64,000 nucleotides of DNA from Parvibaculum sp035325945 (GTDB lineage Bacteria > Pseudomonadota > Alphaproteobacteria > Parvibaculales > Parvibaculaceae). Within the stretch, counting starts at the first letter, position 1. Each line of letters opens with the position of its first letter. The notes beneath the pieces were generated by a model. The model worked only from the letters and a program-made list of their open reading frames with translations, was not told the DNA's origin and searched no databases. Both the position numbers and the translations under genes were made by a program. Location of the stretch: positions 67,329 to 131,328 of the forward strand of contig NZ_DAOKYX010000005.1 of assembly GCF_035325945.1 (NCBI RefSeq), in the 5' to 3' direction. Shown in pieces: positions 52,038-61,300 of the stretch.

Positions 52038-52892
52038 TCACCTCGCGGTCACATAGGGCCAGAGGGCGTCCGCCCCGCGCGTGATCGTCTCACGGCCGAG
52101 CCAGTCCGCCCATTCGGCACCGGATCCGAACTCTGCCCGCCACGACCAGAGGCGGCGCGTCGCGAAGTGAAGCCCGTGCTCATATGTGAAGCCGATCGCG
52201 CCATGCACCTGATGCGCGATGGAGGTCGCGATCGAGGTCGCATCGTCGGCGCGCGTTTTCGCCACCGCGATTTCGAAGGTAGCCGCGTCGCCCGACGTCA
52301 CCTTGTCGGCGCGCTGGGCGGCGTGGGCCGATGCGATGCCGACTGCGGCCGACTGCGTGGAGAGCACCGCGAGCTGCTGCTGGATCGCCTGNNNNNNNNN
52401 NNNNNNNNNNNNNNNNNNNNNNNNNNNNNNNNNNNNNNNNNNNNNNNNNNNNNNNNNNNNNNNNNNNNNNNNNNNNNNNNNNNNNNNNNNNGCATGGCTC
52501 GCATTGCGTCCCCAGGGCACGCGCTTCGCCGTGCCGGTCAGCCGGCCGCCATTCAGCTTGAAATTACCTTCCATCACCGTGACGACGCCTTCGGGCATGG
52601 TGATGCCGGCGCGGCCGAGCACGAAGCCCGCGAGGATCGCTTCCGCGAGCGGCACCGGCGCCGCATGCGCGCCCGCAGCCTTGAGCACGACATGCGCATC
52701 GCTCCATGTCGCGCCGGCGCCTTCCTGCGCTTCCGGCAGGAGAATGCGCGTCATGCCGTTTTCGACCAGCGCATTCCAAAGCGCCTCCGGCCAGCCGCCC
52801 TCCTCCGCGCTCTGGATCGCCTGCTTCGTCGAGTGATCGTCAAGAAGCTTCGTCACACTCGCATCGAGGATCGTCTGCATCTCGTTCATCAT
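52038..52892 (-). CDS. Acyl-CoA dehydrogenase family protein with HGAIGFTYE, interrupted by an N gap
   Basis: Smaller partner of the dehydrogenase gene ten bases upstream. AGGAGA precedes the ATG at 52892 (a second ATG is at 52889). The N-terminal helical domain (AIQSAEEGGWPEALWNALVENGMTRILLPEAQEGAGATWSDAHVVLKAAG) and the C-terminal domain with HQVHGAIGFTYEHGLHFATRRLW are present. The 100-N gap at 52392-52491 removes the middle domain. With 34 unknown codons the product would be about 284 residues, clearly shorter than the 340-390 usual for the family, so the real gap is probably longer. Like the gene at 8389-9513, it has the HG-IG-T-E signature of the second subunit in heteromeric enzymes. 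Confidence 0.85.
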   Translation of the reverse strand: MMNEMQTILDASVTKLLDDHSTKQAIQSAEEGGWPEALWNALVENGMTRILLPEAQEGAGATWSDAHVVLKAAGAHAAPVPLAEAILAGFVLGRAGITMPEGVVTVMEGNFKLNGGRLTGTAKRVPWGRNASHXXXXXXXXXXXXXXXXXXXXXXXXXXXXXXXXXXQAIQQQLAVLSTQSAAVGIASAHAAQRADKVTSGDAATFEIAVAKTRADDATSIATSIAHQVHGAIGFTYEHGLHFATRRLWSWRAEFGSGAEWADWLGRETITRGADALWPYVTAR

Positions 52893-52902
52893 GTCTCTCC
52901 TC

Positions 52903-54060
52903 TCAGCGAAGACCGAGGCCGCGGGCAATGATCCCGCGCAGAATTTCGCGCGTGCCGCCGCGCAGCGAGAAGGAGGGCACGGTCTGGGTGAGATAGCCGA
53001 GCACCTGCTCGAAGTCGCTGCCTGATCCGATGGTCGGCTCCATCCCGAGAATTTCGTGCGCCTTCACCGGCATGTCCTGCTCGAAGCCGGTGCCGAGGTC
53101 CTTCACCACCGAGGCTTCGAGCGCCGGGTTCTCGCCCTTGTCGAGCATGCCCGCGACCGAGAGCGACATCTGCCGCAGCGTCACGAGATCCGCGACGAGC
53201 CGGCCGATTTCCCGCACGCCTTCGGTTCCGCCGCGCTTCTGCAGCTCACGGATCATCTCGACGAGAAGGATGAAGCTCGAAAGATAGCGCTCCGGCCCCG
53301 ATCGCTCGAAAGCAAGCTCGGCATTCACCTGCGCCCAGCCGGACCCTTCCGAGCCGACGAGCATGCCCTCCGGCACAAAGGCATCCTCGAACACAACCTC
53401 GTTGAAATGGGCGTTGCCCGCGAGGTCCTTGATCGGGCGGATGGTGATGCCGTCCGTGTTCTTCAGATCAACGAGGAACTGCGTCAGGCCCGCATGTTTG
53501 TTGTTCGGGTCCTGGCTCGTGCGGAAAAGCGCGATCATGTAATGTGCCTTGTGCGCGTTCGAGGTCCAGAGCTTCGTGCCGTTGACCCTGTAGCCGCCAT
53601 CGACCTTTTCAGCGCGCGTTCGCGTGGCCGCGAGATCGGAGCCCGAATCCGGCTCCGACATTCCGATGCAGAAGAAGCACTCGCCGCGCGCGACTTTCGG
53701 CAGGATGAGCTGGCGTTGCTCTTCCGTGCCGAAATTGAGGAGCAGCGGCCCGGACTGCCGGTCGCCGATCCAGTGCCCACCAACGGGCGCGCCTGCCGCG
53801 AGCATTTCCTCCAGCACGACGTAACGGTCAAAGGCGGAACGCTCATGCCCACCATAGCGCTTCGGCCAGCGCATGCCGATCCAGCCGCGTTCCCCCATCT
53901 TCCGGCTGAACTCGGCGTCAAAACCCATCCATGTCTGCGCGCGCGTCACGGCGGGCACGTGCCGCAACTCCTTGTCGAGGAATTCGCGCACCTCCTCGCG
54001 GAGACCCTTCGTTTCCTCGGGCAGTTCGCACAGGTCAAAGCGGAACGTCTGCATCGTCAT
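52903..54060 (-). CDS. Acyl-CoA dehydrogenase, GGTREI subunit
   Basis: 385-residue acyl-CoA dehydrogenase. The first domain reaches ARGECFFCIGMSEPDSGSDLAATRTRAE, the flavin-contact signature; the middle domain has KLWTSNAHKAHYMIALFRTS; the C-terminus is SLRGGTREILRGIIARGLGL. As in the gene at 7114-8343, the position of the medium-chain catalytic Glu is Gly (RGGT). It forms an operon with the SDR gene upstream (49 bases) and the partner subunit downstream (10 bases). The set suggests beta-oxidation-like degradation of a bulky or branched acyl-CoA; the substrate is unknown. Confidence 0.92.
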   Translation of the reverse strand: MTMQTFRFDLCELPEETKGLREEVREFLDKELRHVPAVTRAQTWMGFDAEFSRKMGERGWIGMRWPKRYGGHERSAFDRYVVLEEMLAAGAPVGGHWIGDRQSGPLLLNFGTEEQRQLILPKVARGECFFCIGMSEPDSGSDLAATRTRAEKVDGGYRVNGTKLWTSNAHKAHYMIALFRTSQDPNNKHAGLTQFLVDLKNTDGITIRPIKDLAGNAHFNEVVFEDAFVPEGMLVGSEGSGWAQVNAELAFERSGPERYLSSFILLVEMIRELQKRGGTEGVREIGRLVADLVTLRQMSLSVAGMLDKGENPALEASVVKDLGTGFEQDMPVKAHEILGMEPTIGSGSDFEQVLGYLTQTVPSFSLRGGTREILRGIIARGLGLR

Positions 54061-54109
54061 TCCCGTTCAAAAGCTGCAACTCAAAAAACCAATTTGCCGT
54101 GTCGTCAAT

Positions 54110-54913
54110 TCAGACCGCCAGCGCCGTCGTGCCGCCATCGATGCGGAGATTGAGCGCGGTGAGCGCGCCCGCGCGCGGCGACGCGACGAAAGCGACGAGA
54201 TCAGCGACCTCCGCTGGCGTCGTCACCCGCCCGGTCAGATTGTTCATGAAGGTTTTCAGTACATGGGGCTCGACCTCTTCCCATGTCGTGCCCCAGCCCT
54301 TCTCATAGCCCTGCGCGAGAAAGCGCTCCTCCACTTCCTTCGTGCGGATGAGGCCGGGGCTCACAATGTTCACGGTGATGCCGGTGTTGGCAAGTTCCTT
54401 TGCGAGGCTCACCGTCATGGTGACGAGTGCGCCCTTCGCCGCATAATAATGTGGCATGCGCGCCGCGGGCTCCGTCGAGCCGATCGTGCCGAGCATGATG
54501 ATGCGGCCCCAGCCGCGTTCTTTCATCGCGCCGATCGAAAGCCGCGCCATGCGCACGGCCGAGAGCACGTTCTTCTCATAGGCGTCGATCCAGTCCGGCG
54601 TTTCCGTGCGCGTCCATGAGCCAGCCTCGGCGATACCGTAATTGTTGACAAGAATGTCGATGGCGCCCGCCGCCTGCCTGGCCGCCTCGTATGCCGCCTT
54701 CGCCCCCTCGTCCCCGGTGATGTCGCCCGCGACGGCGACGGCATGCCCGCCCGCCTCACGAATATCGGCGGCGACGGTTTCGGCCTCGCCGTCCGCCATG
54801 CCATGCACGACCACGCGCGCGCCTTCCCTGGCCAGCCGCTCGGCGATAACCCGGCCCGTGCCGCGATGCGAGCCGGTCACCAGAGCGGTCTTGCCTGTGA
54901 GTTGAAGATCCAT
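54110..54913 (-). CDS. Short-chain dehydrogenase/reductase
   Basis: 267-residue classical SDR oxidoreductase. The cofactor motif TGSHRGTG is at residues 13-20, NNYGIAEAG follows the fourth strand, and the catalytic Ser is in LGTIGSTEP. Tyr and Lys lie in MPHYYAAKGALV, with a C-terminal TALNLRIDGG. The Arg in the cofactor loop region suggests NADP(H), but this is not decisive. The ATG at 54913 has GGGGGAGG ahead; upstream in-frame codons to 54955 are unlikely. It is the first gene of the acyl-CoA dehydrogenase operon and could act as a 3-hydroxyacyl-CoA or ketone reductase/dehydrogenase in the same pathway. Confidence 0.92.
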   Translation of the reverse strand: MDLQLTGKTALVTGSHRGTGRVIAERLAREGARVVVHGMADGEAETVAADIREAGGHAVAVAGDITGDEGAKAAYEAARQAAGAIDILVNNYGIAEAGSWTRTETPDWIDAYEKNVLSAVRMARLSIGAMKERGWGRIIMLGTIGSTEPAARMPHYYAAKGALVTMTVSLAKELANTGITVNIVSPGLIRTKEVEERFLAQGYEKGWGTTWEEVEPHVLKTFMNNLTGRVTTPAEVADLVAFVASPRAGALTALNLRIDGGTTALAV

Positions 54914-55041
54914 CGCCTCCCCCGGATTTGCCGTGAAGCCCTTCGGGCTCCGCATATTTGGCGCGAAGTCCGCTGAGCGGCAAGCACGGGAAAGGCCCGG
55001 TCACGCAAAAGATGATGCGAAAATGCAGAGCGGGCGAGATG

Positions 55042-55254
55042 TCAGAATTCCGCTGCGGCAACGGGCGCGGGCACACGGTCGCCCAGCAGGTTCGGGAAGG
55101 CGCGGCCCGTATAGACGCCGGCTGCGAAGACGACGAAGGTCGCCACGAGAATGCCGAGGATCCTCATCCAGGGCAGTCTGCGCCGGGGCTCGCTGAAGAT
55201 CATCCGGCGAGAGCCGAACATTCTGCGCGAGGAAAAAAGTCTGCCGCCAGCCAT
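55042..55254 (-). CDS. Small membrane protein A (paralogue of 55380-55559)
   Basis: 70-residue protein with an Arg-rich cytoplasmic N-terminus (SSRRMFGSRRMIFSEPRRR). One membrane segment follows (MRILGILVATFVVFAAGVYTG), then a short outside tail RAFPNLLGDRVPAPVAAAEF. The order GVYTGxA(F/Y)P(N/D)L, a Pro/Ala stretch and a terminal AA(E/G)F are shared with the next gene upstream, so the two are tandem paralogues. The ATG at 55254 has AGGG close by; Met12 or Met30 could be the true start. No family is recognised. It lies between the SDR operon and the GTA-type cluster. Confidence 0.6.
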   Translation of the reverse strand: MAGGRLFSSRRMFGSRRMIFSEPRRRLPWMRILGILVATFVVFAAGVYTGRAFPNLLGDRVPAPVAAAEF

Positions 55255-55379
55255 GGACCCTCATGCCCGCCAGGATGTACCGCATACGGCACGCGATCCG
55301 TCCGCGTTCAGGGTCGTTATAGAACTTCGGGGAGATGGCGTCACCCTCCAACGGCCGTTCACGCGACGGCAGGCGACGC

Positions 55380-55559
55380 TCAGAAGCCCGCTGCCGCGAC
55401 CTGGGCTGCGGGTGCTGTCGGGCCGAAAGTGAAGAGGTCGGGATAGGCGCTGCCCGTATAGACGCCTACGGAAAATACGACCGCGCCCATGCTCGCAAGG
55501 CCGAGCAGGATGGCGAGAGGCCGTCTTGAACGGCGCTGATAAAATATCTTCCGCTGCAT
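55380..55559 (-). CDS. Small membrane protein B (paralogue of 55042-55254)
   Basis: 59-residue protein: basic start MQRKIFYQRRSRRP, one membrane segment (LAILLGLASMGAVVFSVGVYTG), and a tail SAYPDLFTFGPTAPAAQVAAAGF. It shares with protein A the basic-membrane-tail layout, the GVYTGxA(F/Y)P(N/D)L motif at the membrane edge and the C-terminal aromatic Phe. The ATG at 55559 follows GGTGGAA; an in-frame TTG at 55583 would add eight residues. 125 bases separate it from protein A, on the same strand. Function unknown; a small inner-membrane or holin-like protein is possible but not shown. Confidence 0.6.
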   Translation of the reverse strand: MQRKIFYQRRSRRPLAILLGLASMGAVVFSVGVYTGSAYPDLFTFGPTAPAAQVAAAGF

Positions 55560-55658
55560 CGAGTTCCACCGGAAGCAGGACAAGGATGCGTAAACGCTAT
55601 CGTCTCTTCGTTGACGAATTGATAACGCCCCGCCCCGCCTGCGAGCCGCGACAGGGCA

Positions 55659-56099
55659 TCACTCCGGCGCATAGAAGAAGCGCCGTCCGATCAGGGCGCG
55701 AGGCTCAGCGTCCCTCGCCCAGCAGGGCCAATCGTCATGGGCATGGAACTTCGTCGCGCCCCGCGTCGGGTCGTCGAGGTCGCCTGCGAGGATGAGGCAG
55801 AGCAGCGCCAGCGAACGGCAGAATTCCGCATCGGCAAAATCGGCATTGATGCGGTTGCCGCATGCGAGGGCGATGCCCGGCGCAGAGGCGGCTTTCCCCT
55901 CGCCCCTGCCACGCGCGTTGACGAGCATCCAGGCGAAGGCGATCCGCCCCTCTTCGCTGTCATCCACCGCCTCGCGGCACAGCTTCCGCGCAAGGAGGAG
56001 CATTTCGGCGAGATCGGGTGGGTCGGCGCGCGCGCAATTCTCCGCCCGTGAAGAGCGGTTCATCGTCTGGTGCATGGGATTTCCGCTGTACTTAGGCAT
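55659..56099 (-). CDS. SleB/CwlJ-like cell wall hydrolase domain protein
   Basis: 146-residue protein with the landmarks of the SleB hydrolase family: an N-terminal helix LARKLCREAVDDSEEGRIAFAWMLVNAR (Glu after Arg, as in the GEAR motif), and a C-terminal GDLDDPTRGATKFHAHDDWPCWARDAEPRALIGRRFFY that corresponds to DPTxGAT-H...W...IG-H-FY. The middle is shortened and the usual His near the end is Arg (GRRFFY), so activity is uncertain. It is read in the same direction as the GTA-type tail genes, 68 bases after DUF2793, and is probably the distal wall-lysis or tail-associated gene of that cluster. The ATG at 56099 follows GGGA. Confidence 0.65.
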   Translation of the reverse strand: MPKYSGNPMHQTMNRSSRAENCARADPPDLAEMLLLARKLCREAVDDSEEGRIAFAWMLVNARGRGEGKAASAPGIALACGNRINADFADAEFCRSLALLCLILAGDLDDPTRGATKFHAHDDWPCWARDAEPRALIGRRFFYAPE

Positions 56100-56167
56100 T
56101 TATTCCCGCTTTGTTCCAAGCGGCTGGATTGTCAGGCACGACCCTCCTGCCTGCCGCCCCTTCTCCT

Positions 56168-56878
56168 TCAGTTGTCGGGGCCGGTCAGGGCGATGTAGTG
56201 AATGGCGAGGCGAACCCGGCCGCCGGCGAAGGCCCCGCCCGCGGAAGAAATCTTCAGCGGCGTTGTCGCCCAATAGGTGACCGGCGTGCCGGAAGGGCCG
56301 ATGACAGTCGATCCTTTGGCGACGCCGATACCGTTCCCGTAGCGCGTAGCATCGGCAGCAACGCCGAGGTTCCATGAGGTTGCGCCGGTGATTGCGGTCA
56401 GGACACGTCCCGTGACCCCGAACACGATCGCGCGTTCGGGTATGGCTAGGCCGGTGTCGTTCGTCGTGCCCGCCGTCAACTCATGTTCGCCTTCGACGAT
56501 GCCGAACTCGGTTGCCGCGCCGTGCGAGCTTTTCGCCGTGGCGTTCTCCTTCCGCCAGCCCGTGCCGTCGTGAAGAACGAGATCCCCCGTTCCCTCGTCA
56601 TGGGCACGCCAGCCTGCCTGCGGCGCGAAGAACTGCCACGCTCCATCCGTGAAGGCGGCGACCTTGCGGTCCGCGCCAGTCCACTTGCCGGTCGCGTCCG
56701 GCCCGACGATGTAGCGATCGCCTTCGCCGGGGCTTGCGGGCGGAGCCGTCAGCGTCCTGCCCTTCACCGAAAGATGCACCAGCGCGTCAAGCGCGCGCAG
56801 CGCCTCGTTCACCGTCACATGCTTCTGCGCCTGTGCGGATTCCAGATAGGGCAGTTTCAGATGCGTGGTATCAGACAT
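56168..56878 (-). CDS. DUF2793 protein (GTA/phage tail-associated)
   Basis: 236-residue protein. The conserved N-terminal part MSDTTHLKLPYLESAQAQKHVTVNEALRALDALVHLSV, followed by PPASPGEGDRYIVGPDATGKWTGADRKVAAFTDGAWQFFAPQAGW, is diagnostic of DUF2793, a family usually found beside GTA and phage tail hub genes. The C-terminal 110 residues (GIVEGEHELTAGT...RVRLAIHYIAL) look like a beta-rich carbohydrate- or receptor-contact region. The start overlaps the end of the large hub gene by 8 bases. A receptor-binding or fibre role is inferred. Confidence 0.88.
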   Translation of the reverse strand: MSDTTHLKLPYLESAQAQKHVTVNEALRALDALVHLSVKGRTLTAPPASPGEGDRYIVGPDATGKWTGADRKVAAFTDGAWQFFAPQAGWRAHDEGTGDLVLHDGTGWRKENATAKSSHGAATEFGIVEGEHELTAGTTNDTGLAIPERAIVFGVTGRVLTAITGATSWNLGVAADATRYGNGIGVAKGSTVIGPSGTPVTYWATTPLKISSAGGAFAGGRVRLAIHYIALTGPDN

Positions 56879-59800
56879 GAAGCGTCGCCTCTCTCATCGT
56901 GCCGCGCCCGAAGCTGCGGCTGATTTGCGCGACCCTCACATCGAGCGTCGCAATATTCGCCGTCCCGAAATCCTTTTGCTGCATGGCCGTGGAATAGATC
57001 GCCGTCGCCGTCAGACTGTCGAGCGTTCGGATGGCGATGCCGTTCTTCAGAATATCCACTTCATAGCGCTCCTCCTCCTCGCCGAGCGGCACGTCCATGC
57101 CTTCCCAGCTATCGCCACCGATCCGTGTACGCCTTATCCATGTGATCGAGATGGCACCGTCCGCGAGCCTTCGCCCCCGCAGATGAACGGGCGAAAGCGG
57201 CCGCAGCCCGATGCCGCCGAAGCTCCGCGTCTCGCGCCTGTAGCTTTCATCGTCGATCGGCTTCGATGCCGGACCATAGGCCCATATGCGCGCAAGCCCT
57301 CGTTCGGCGTCGCTCATGCCAAGCTCGGCGATGGCCCCGTCGAGCAGAACGAAACGCGCCCCCTCCGCCAGCGGCCGGCGCATCGCCGCTTCCGTTCCTG
57401 CCTGTCCGCGCAACAGCCCCGTCAATTCATAGCTGTCAGGCGCAACGAGCTTCGCATCGAGGAACTGGATCACCTCGAACTCGCCCTCCGGCGTTTCGAG
57501 AGCGGCAGCATTGGCGCCCGCCAGCATCGCCGCCTCGCTCGCCGAGCTGAGCATGCCCGATGAGAGACTGACGGCGAGCATCTGGCTCCGGTCCCAGCGC
57601 CCCGTTACGCCCGGACCGAGCGCCGATAGAGTCCGTCCGAGCGTCGCGGGCTTCGTCACCAACCTGTCGAAGGCGAAGCCGGTGCCCGTCGCGCTCTTGT
57701 GAAAAGCGACGGCGCCCGGCCAGGGTTCCGCCGCCACGGCGACGCGCGGCGCATGCGGCGTCTCGGTTCCCTCGAGCAAGGGCAAATCGAGAAAGACGGC
57801 GAGCGGCGCGCCGTGGCTCTCCGGGCTCACGGGCCGATAGTTTCGCGGCGGCGCGGCGGACGGGCCAAAAAGGCTCGCCTCGGACGCGACCGCCCTCGCC
57901 TCGCGCCAACCGGCATCGGTGAGCGCGGTGAGCCGATAGCGCGCGCGCCGCTCAGGTAGAAAAAGTTCCACCACATCGCCAGGATCGAGCGCCAGCCTGC
58001 TCGGCGGCAGCTTGAGCGCCGCGCTTTCGCGCTCGACCCAGGCTTGCTGCAACCAGATGTCTGCGACGCCCTGCGCATCGTCATGCGTCATCACGATCGG
58101 CAGCGCCGCGGCGGCAACGCGCTGGCTTGCGACCGACAGGCGCCGCGCCTCGACCGCCGCCTGCCGGTAGTCGAGGCCGCCATCGATGAAGGTGAGCTTT
58201 GCCGAGAGCGGCAGTTCGGTTTCCTGTCCGCGCTTGAGTTCATAGCCCTGCGCGGCGCTCGCCTCCTCGACCGCAAGGTCGGCGGGCGTCAGCGTCAGCG
58301 CAGGCCGGGCGGCGAGATGCCGGAAGCGGACCCTGCCTTCCGCTTCCGCCGCATCGAAGAAGCGCGCCAGCATGAGCGGCTCCAGCGCCTGACGCGGCGA
58401 CATGATCCGGTCGATGGCAAAGCCCTGCACGATGCCCGAGAGTTCCGAGACGTCGAAATCGGTGAAGCCCACATCGCCCATGATCGCGGCGACGAGATCA
58501 CCAAGCGGCACCGCGCCGACCCTGCCATTGAGCCAGTGGCCGCGCTGCCAGTTGGCGCCGTCCGCCCAGATGTCGGTGCGATCGGGAAAGGCTGGAAAGG
58601 GCCGTGCATCCCAGGTCCAGAAGAAGATGTCTTCGGGCGCGATCATGCGCTTGCCATAGACGGCCGAGAGCGGATTGTGCGCGCCGCCCTTGCCCCAATG
58701 GTTCATCATCGCCTCGATGAAGCGGCGCTGGATGAAATCGTCGCGCGTGCCGCGCGAGAAATGCGGCACCGCGCTTTCGGACGATTTCGCATCGACGAAG
58801 ACGTTCGGCTCGTTCGTCCCCTTGTCGATTGCGGGGCATCCCGCTTCGGTGAGAACGATGGGCTTGCCCTCTGGCACCCACGCCGTCGGCGCCGCTCTCT
58901 CGACACCACCCGGCCTGTCGTGATGCGCGTTCGCCCACCAGCCACGCAGGTCCTTCGCGCGATAGACCCATGGCTTTCCATGGGCGCCATCGGTGATGGG
59001 CGAGCGTCGCTGCGCGGCCCGGTCCGCATCGCTCGCATAGTACCAGTCGAAATTCTCGCCCGCGCCGAAGCGCGACGTCAGATAGTCGAGGTCGTAGATC
59101 GAGGATGCGATCCGGCCATCGAGATGGTCGCCCGACGAGCGCCAGTCGGTGAGCGGCGGGTAGTAGTCGATGCCAACGAAATCGACATTGGGGTCCGCCC
59201 AGAGCGGATCGAGATGAAAAAACACATCGCCCGATCCGTCCTGCGGCTGATGGCCGAAATATTCCGACCAGTCGGCCGCATATGAAATCTTCGTGGCCGG
59301 ACCGAGAATTGTCCGCACGTCGGCGGCGAGCGCCTTCAGCGCCGCGACGGCGGGATAGGTCGAGGCATCGCTGCGGATTTGCGTGAGGCCCCTCAGTTCG
59401 GAGCCGATGAGGAACATATCGACCCCGCCCGCCGCGACGCAAAGATGCGCGTAATGAAGGACCATCCGGCGATAGGACCATTCCGCCGGCCCGGAATAGG
59501 CGACGCCCTCTCCGAGCCGCGTGAAATGGCCGGGCGCGGCCGTGCCGAAGAAGCTTGCGACCTGGGTCGCGGCGGCGCTCGCCTTGTCCGCGCTGCCGGG
59601 GCGGCCCGCTGCTGGTGCGCAGGTGATGCGGCCGCGCCAGGGATAGGCAGGCTGGCCTGCCGCGCCCGTATAGGGATCGGGGAGCGCGTTCCCCGCCGGA
59701 ATGTCCATCATGATGAAGGGATAGAAGACCGCGCGAAGACCGCGCGCCTTGAGATCGCGGATGGCGCGAATGACCGAGCGATCGGATGGCGTGCCGCCAA

Positions 59801-60797
59801 AGGCGGGCCGCCCGTCGACTGAGCTCACCGCTGCCGCGCCGCCGCGCGAAAGTCCCGAGACGCTCCATTGCGCGGGCATGGTGATCTTCCAGCCCGTCTC
59901 GACCTTGGGCTTCACCGTGCAACGGCCGCAGCGCAGATCGTCGCCGAACCAGGATACGACGAGCGACGCGCTGCCGACATTCGGGCAGGCCGCTTGCAGT
60001 TCGTCCATCGCGGTGACAAAATCGGCCTTTCCCGCGTTGCCATGCGCGTTCACCGCGCGGCTCGAAACTTCGCTCAGGATCTCGCGCACGGTCTCGGTGT
60101 CGTAGACGAATTCGCCCGCGCCGGGGATGACGGTCACGGCGCGGATCGACGCTTCCACGTCGCTCAGTGAGCGAAACACCTCGAATGAGAGCTGCGGCAC
60201 GCGATTGCCGAAGGGCGAAAGGTCGAGTTCCTCGAAAACGACATAGGCAAGCCCGTGATAGGCGGGCGCCTCGCCTTCCACCGCCTCGATGAGCGCATCT
60301 GGTTCTTGCGTCTCCTCGCCGCGGTGCAGCCGCCAGTTGATGTCGGCAAGCGACAGCGGCTTGCCATCCGCCCAGACGCGGCCGATCCGCGTTACCGGCC
60401 CCTCGCAAAGCCCGATGGCGAAGGATGCGGTGTAGCTGTATTCAGTGACGCTCGCGCCGCCACCACCGCCCTTGCCGCCGCCTGCCTCTCGCGTCGAGGC
60501 ATGCTCCCTGAATTTCGTCGCCCAGATGATCTGGCCGGAAAGCCGCGCGCGGCCATAGAGGCGCGGTATCGGCGCACCTTCCGTCGAGGCCATCACATGC
60601 AGGTCGGAAAGCCGCGGCCCTTCGGCATTGGCAAGCGTGGGACCGAAAAGCGCCTGATCGACATAATTGCCGATCCCCGCGCCGATCGCGCTGCCGAGAG
60701 CCGCGCCGCTCACCGTCGCGCCGAGGATGTTCAGGCCCGCGGGCAGAAGCGCGCTGCCGAGCGCCGCGCCCGCAGTTGAAAGAATGAGTGTCGCCAT
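56871..60797 (-). CDS. GTA-type tail hub/host-specificity protein with TIM-barrel-like domain
   Basis: 1308-residue protein matching the large RcGTA g15 (rcc01698) type. A Gly/Ala-rich N-terminal hydrophobic stretch (ILSTAGAALGSALLPAGLNILGATVSGAALGSAIGAGIGNYVDQALFG) precedes SDLHVMASTEGAPIPRLYGRARLSGQIIWATKF, the conserved tail-hub start. A glycosidase-like TIM-barrel part (about 430-760) contains DFVGIDYYPPLTDWR and IVLTEAGCPAIDKGTNEPNVFVDAKSS. A tail-hub region follows (about 780-1300). It is thought to cap the tail tip and contact the cell surface. The ATG at 60797 is chosen; codons upstream to 60890 are not family-like. It overlaps DUF2793 by 8 bases. Confidence 0.93.
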   Translation of the reverse strand: MATLILSTAGAALGSALLPAGLNILGATVSGAALGSAIGAGIGNYVDQALFGPTLANAEGPRLSDLHVMASTEGAPIPRLYGRARLSGQIIWATKFREHASTREAGGGKGGGGGASVTEYSYTASFAIGLCEGPVTRIGRVWADGKPLSLADINWRLHRGEETQEPDALIEAVEGEAPAYHGLAYVVFEELDLSPFGNRVPQLSFEVFRSLSDVEASIRAVTVIPGAGEFVYDTETVREILSEVSSRAVNAHGNAGKADFVTAMDELQAACPNVGSASLVVSWFGDDLRCGRCTVKPKVETGWKITMPAQWSVSGLSRGGAAAVSSVDGRPAFGGTPSDRSVIRAIRDLKARGLRAVFYPFIMMDIPAGNALPDPYTGAAGQPAYPWRGRITCAPAAGRPGSADKASAAATQVASFFGTAAPGHFTRLGEGVAYSGPAEWSYRRMVLHYAHLCVAAGGVDMFLIGSELRGLTQIRSDASTYPAVAALKALAADVRTILGPATKISYAADWSEYFGHQPQDGSGDVFFHLDPLWADPNVDFVGIDYYPPLTDWRSSGDHLDGRIASSIYDLDYLTSRFGAGENFDWYYASDADRAAQRRSPITDGAHGKPWVYRAKDLRGWWANAHHDRPGGVERAAPTAWVPEGKPIVLTEAGCPAIDKGTNEPNVFVDAKSSESAVPHFSRGTRDDFIQRRFIEAMMNHWGKGGAHNPLSAVYGKRMIAPEDIFFWTWDARPFPAFPDRTDIWADGANWQRGHWLNGRVGAVPLGDLVAAIMGDVGFTDFDVSELSGIVQGFAIDRIMSPRQALEPLMLARFFDAAEAEGRVRFRHLAARPALTLTPADLAVEEASAAQGYELKRGQETELPLSAKLTFIDGGLDYRQAAVEARRLSVASQRVAAAALPIVMTHDDAQGVADIWLQQAWVERESAALKLPPSRLALDPGDVVELFLPERRARYRLTALTDAGWREARAVASEASLFGPSAAPPRNYRPVSPESHGAPLAVFLDLPLLEGTETPHAPRVAVAAEPWPGAVAFHKSATGTGFAFDRLVTKPATLGRTLSALGPGVTGRWDRSQMLAVSLSSGMLSSASEAAMLAGANAAALETPEGEFEVIQFLDAKLVAPDSYELTGLLRGQAGTEAAMRRPLAEGARFVLLDGAIAELGMSDAERGLARIWAYGPASKPIDDESYRRETRSFGGIGLRPLSPVHLRGRRLADGAISITWIRRTRIGGDSWEGMDVPLGEEEERYEVDILKNGIAIRTLDSLTATAIYSTAMQQKDFGTANIATLDVRVAQISRSFGRGTMREATLHV

Positions 60798-60838
60798 GTT
60801 CGCTTTCGTTTTCCGCCGTCGCGTCGCGCCGGCCGGGA

Positions 60839-61300
60839 TCAGTCCATCACGCGCGGAAAGCGGAACGCATAGGCAAGCCGCGCCCGCCACCAGGGCCCAA
60901 TTGTGGTTTCAACGACGGCGCGGCCCGAATAGGCATGCACCATGCGTTCCGCCGTGACGAGAATGGCGGCGTGCTTCGCCGGTCCCCGCGCCCGCATGCG
61001 GAAAAGCACGACATCGCCCTCGCGCGCTTCATCGGCGGCGATCTCGATCATGTGTCTGCGCGCCGCATCCGCCATCGTCTCCTCGCAGGCTCCGGGCGCC
61101 TCGGCCCAGTCCGGCGTATAGGCAGGCGGCGCTTCCGGCTCCTCGCCATAGAGATCGCGCCAGACGCCGCGCACGAGGCCGAGACAATCGGTGCCCGCGC
61201 CCCTTGCGCTCGCCTGATGCCGGTATGGCGTGCCGATCCAGTCGCGCACCGCGCGGACGATATCCGCTCGCCTGACTTCAGTGCCGCCTGCCGCCGTCAT
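60839..61300 (-). CDS. NlpC/P60-type peptidase of the GTA tail cluster (g14-like)
   Basis: 153-residue cysteine peptidase expected to cut peptidoglycan stem peptides during tail entry. The catalytic Cys39 is in GAGTDCLGLVRGVW and His110 in GPAKHAAILVTAERMVHAY, as in RcGTA g14 (rcc01697). GGAGG precedes the ATG at 61300, which lies 23 bases inside the DUF2163 gene. It is followed by the hub gene 41 bases downstream. Confidence 0.93.
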   Translation of the reverse strand: MTAAGGTEVRRADIVRAVRDWIGTPYRHQASARGAGTDCLGLVRGVWRDLYGEEPEAPPAYTPDWAEAPGACEETMADAARRHMIEIAADEAREGDVVLFRMRARGPAKHAAILVTAERMVHAYSGRAVVETTIGPWWRARLAYAFRFPRVMD

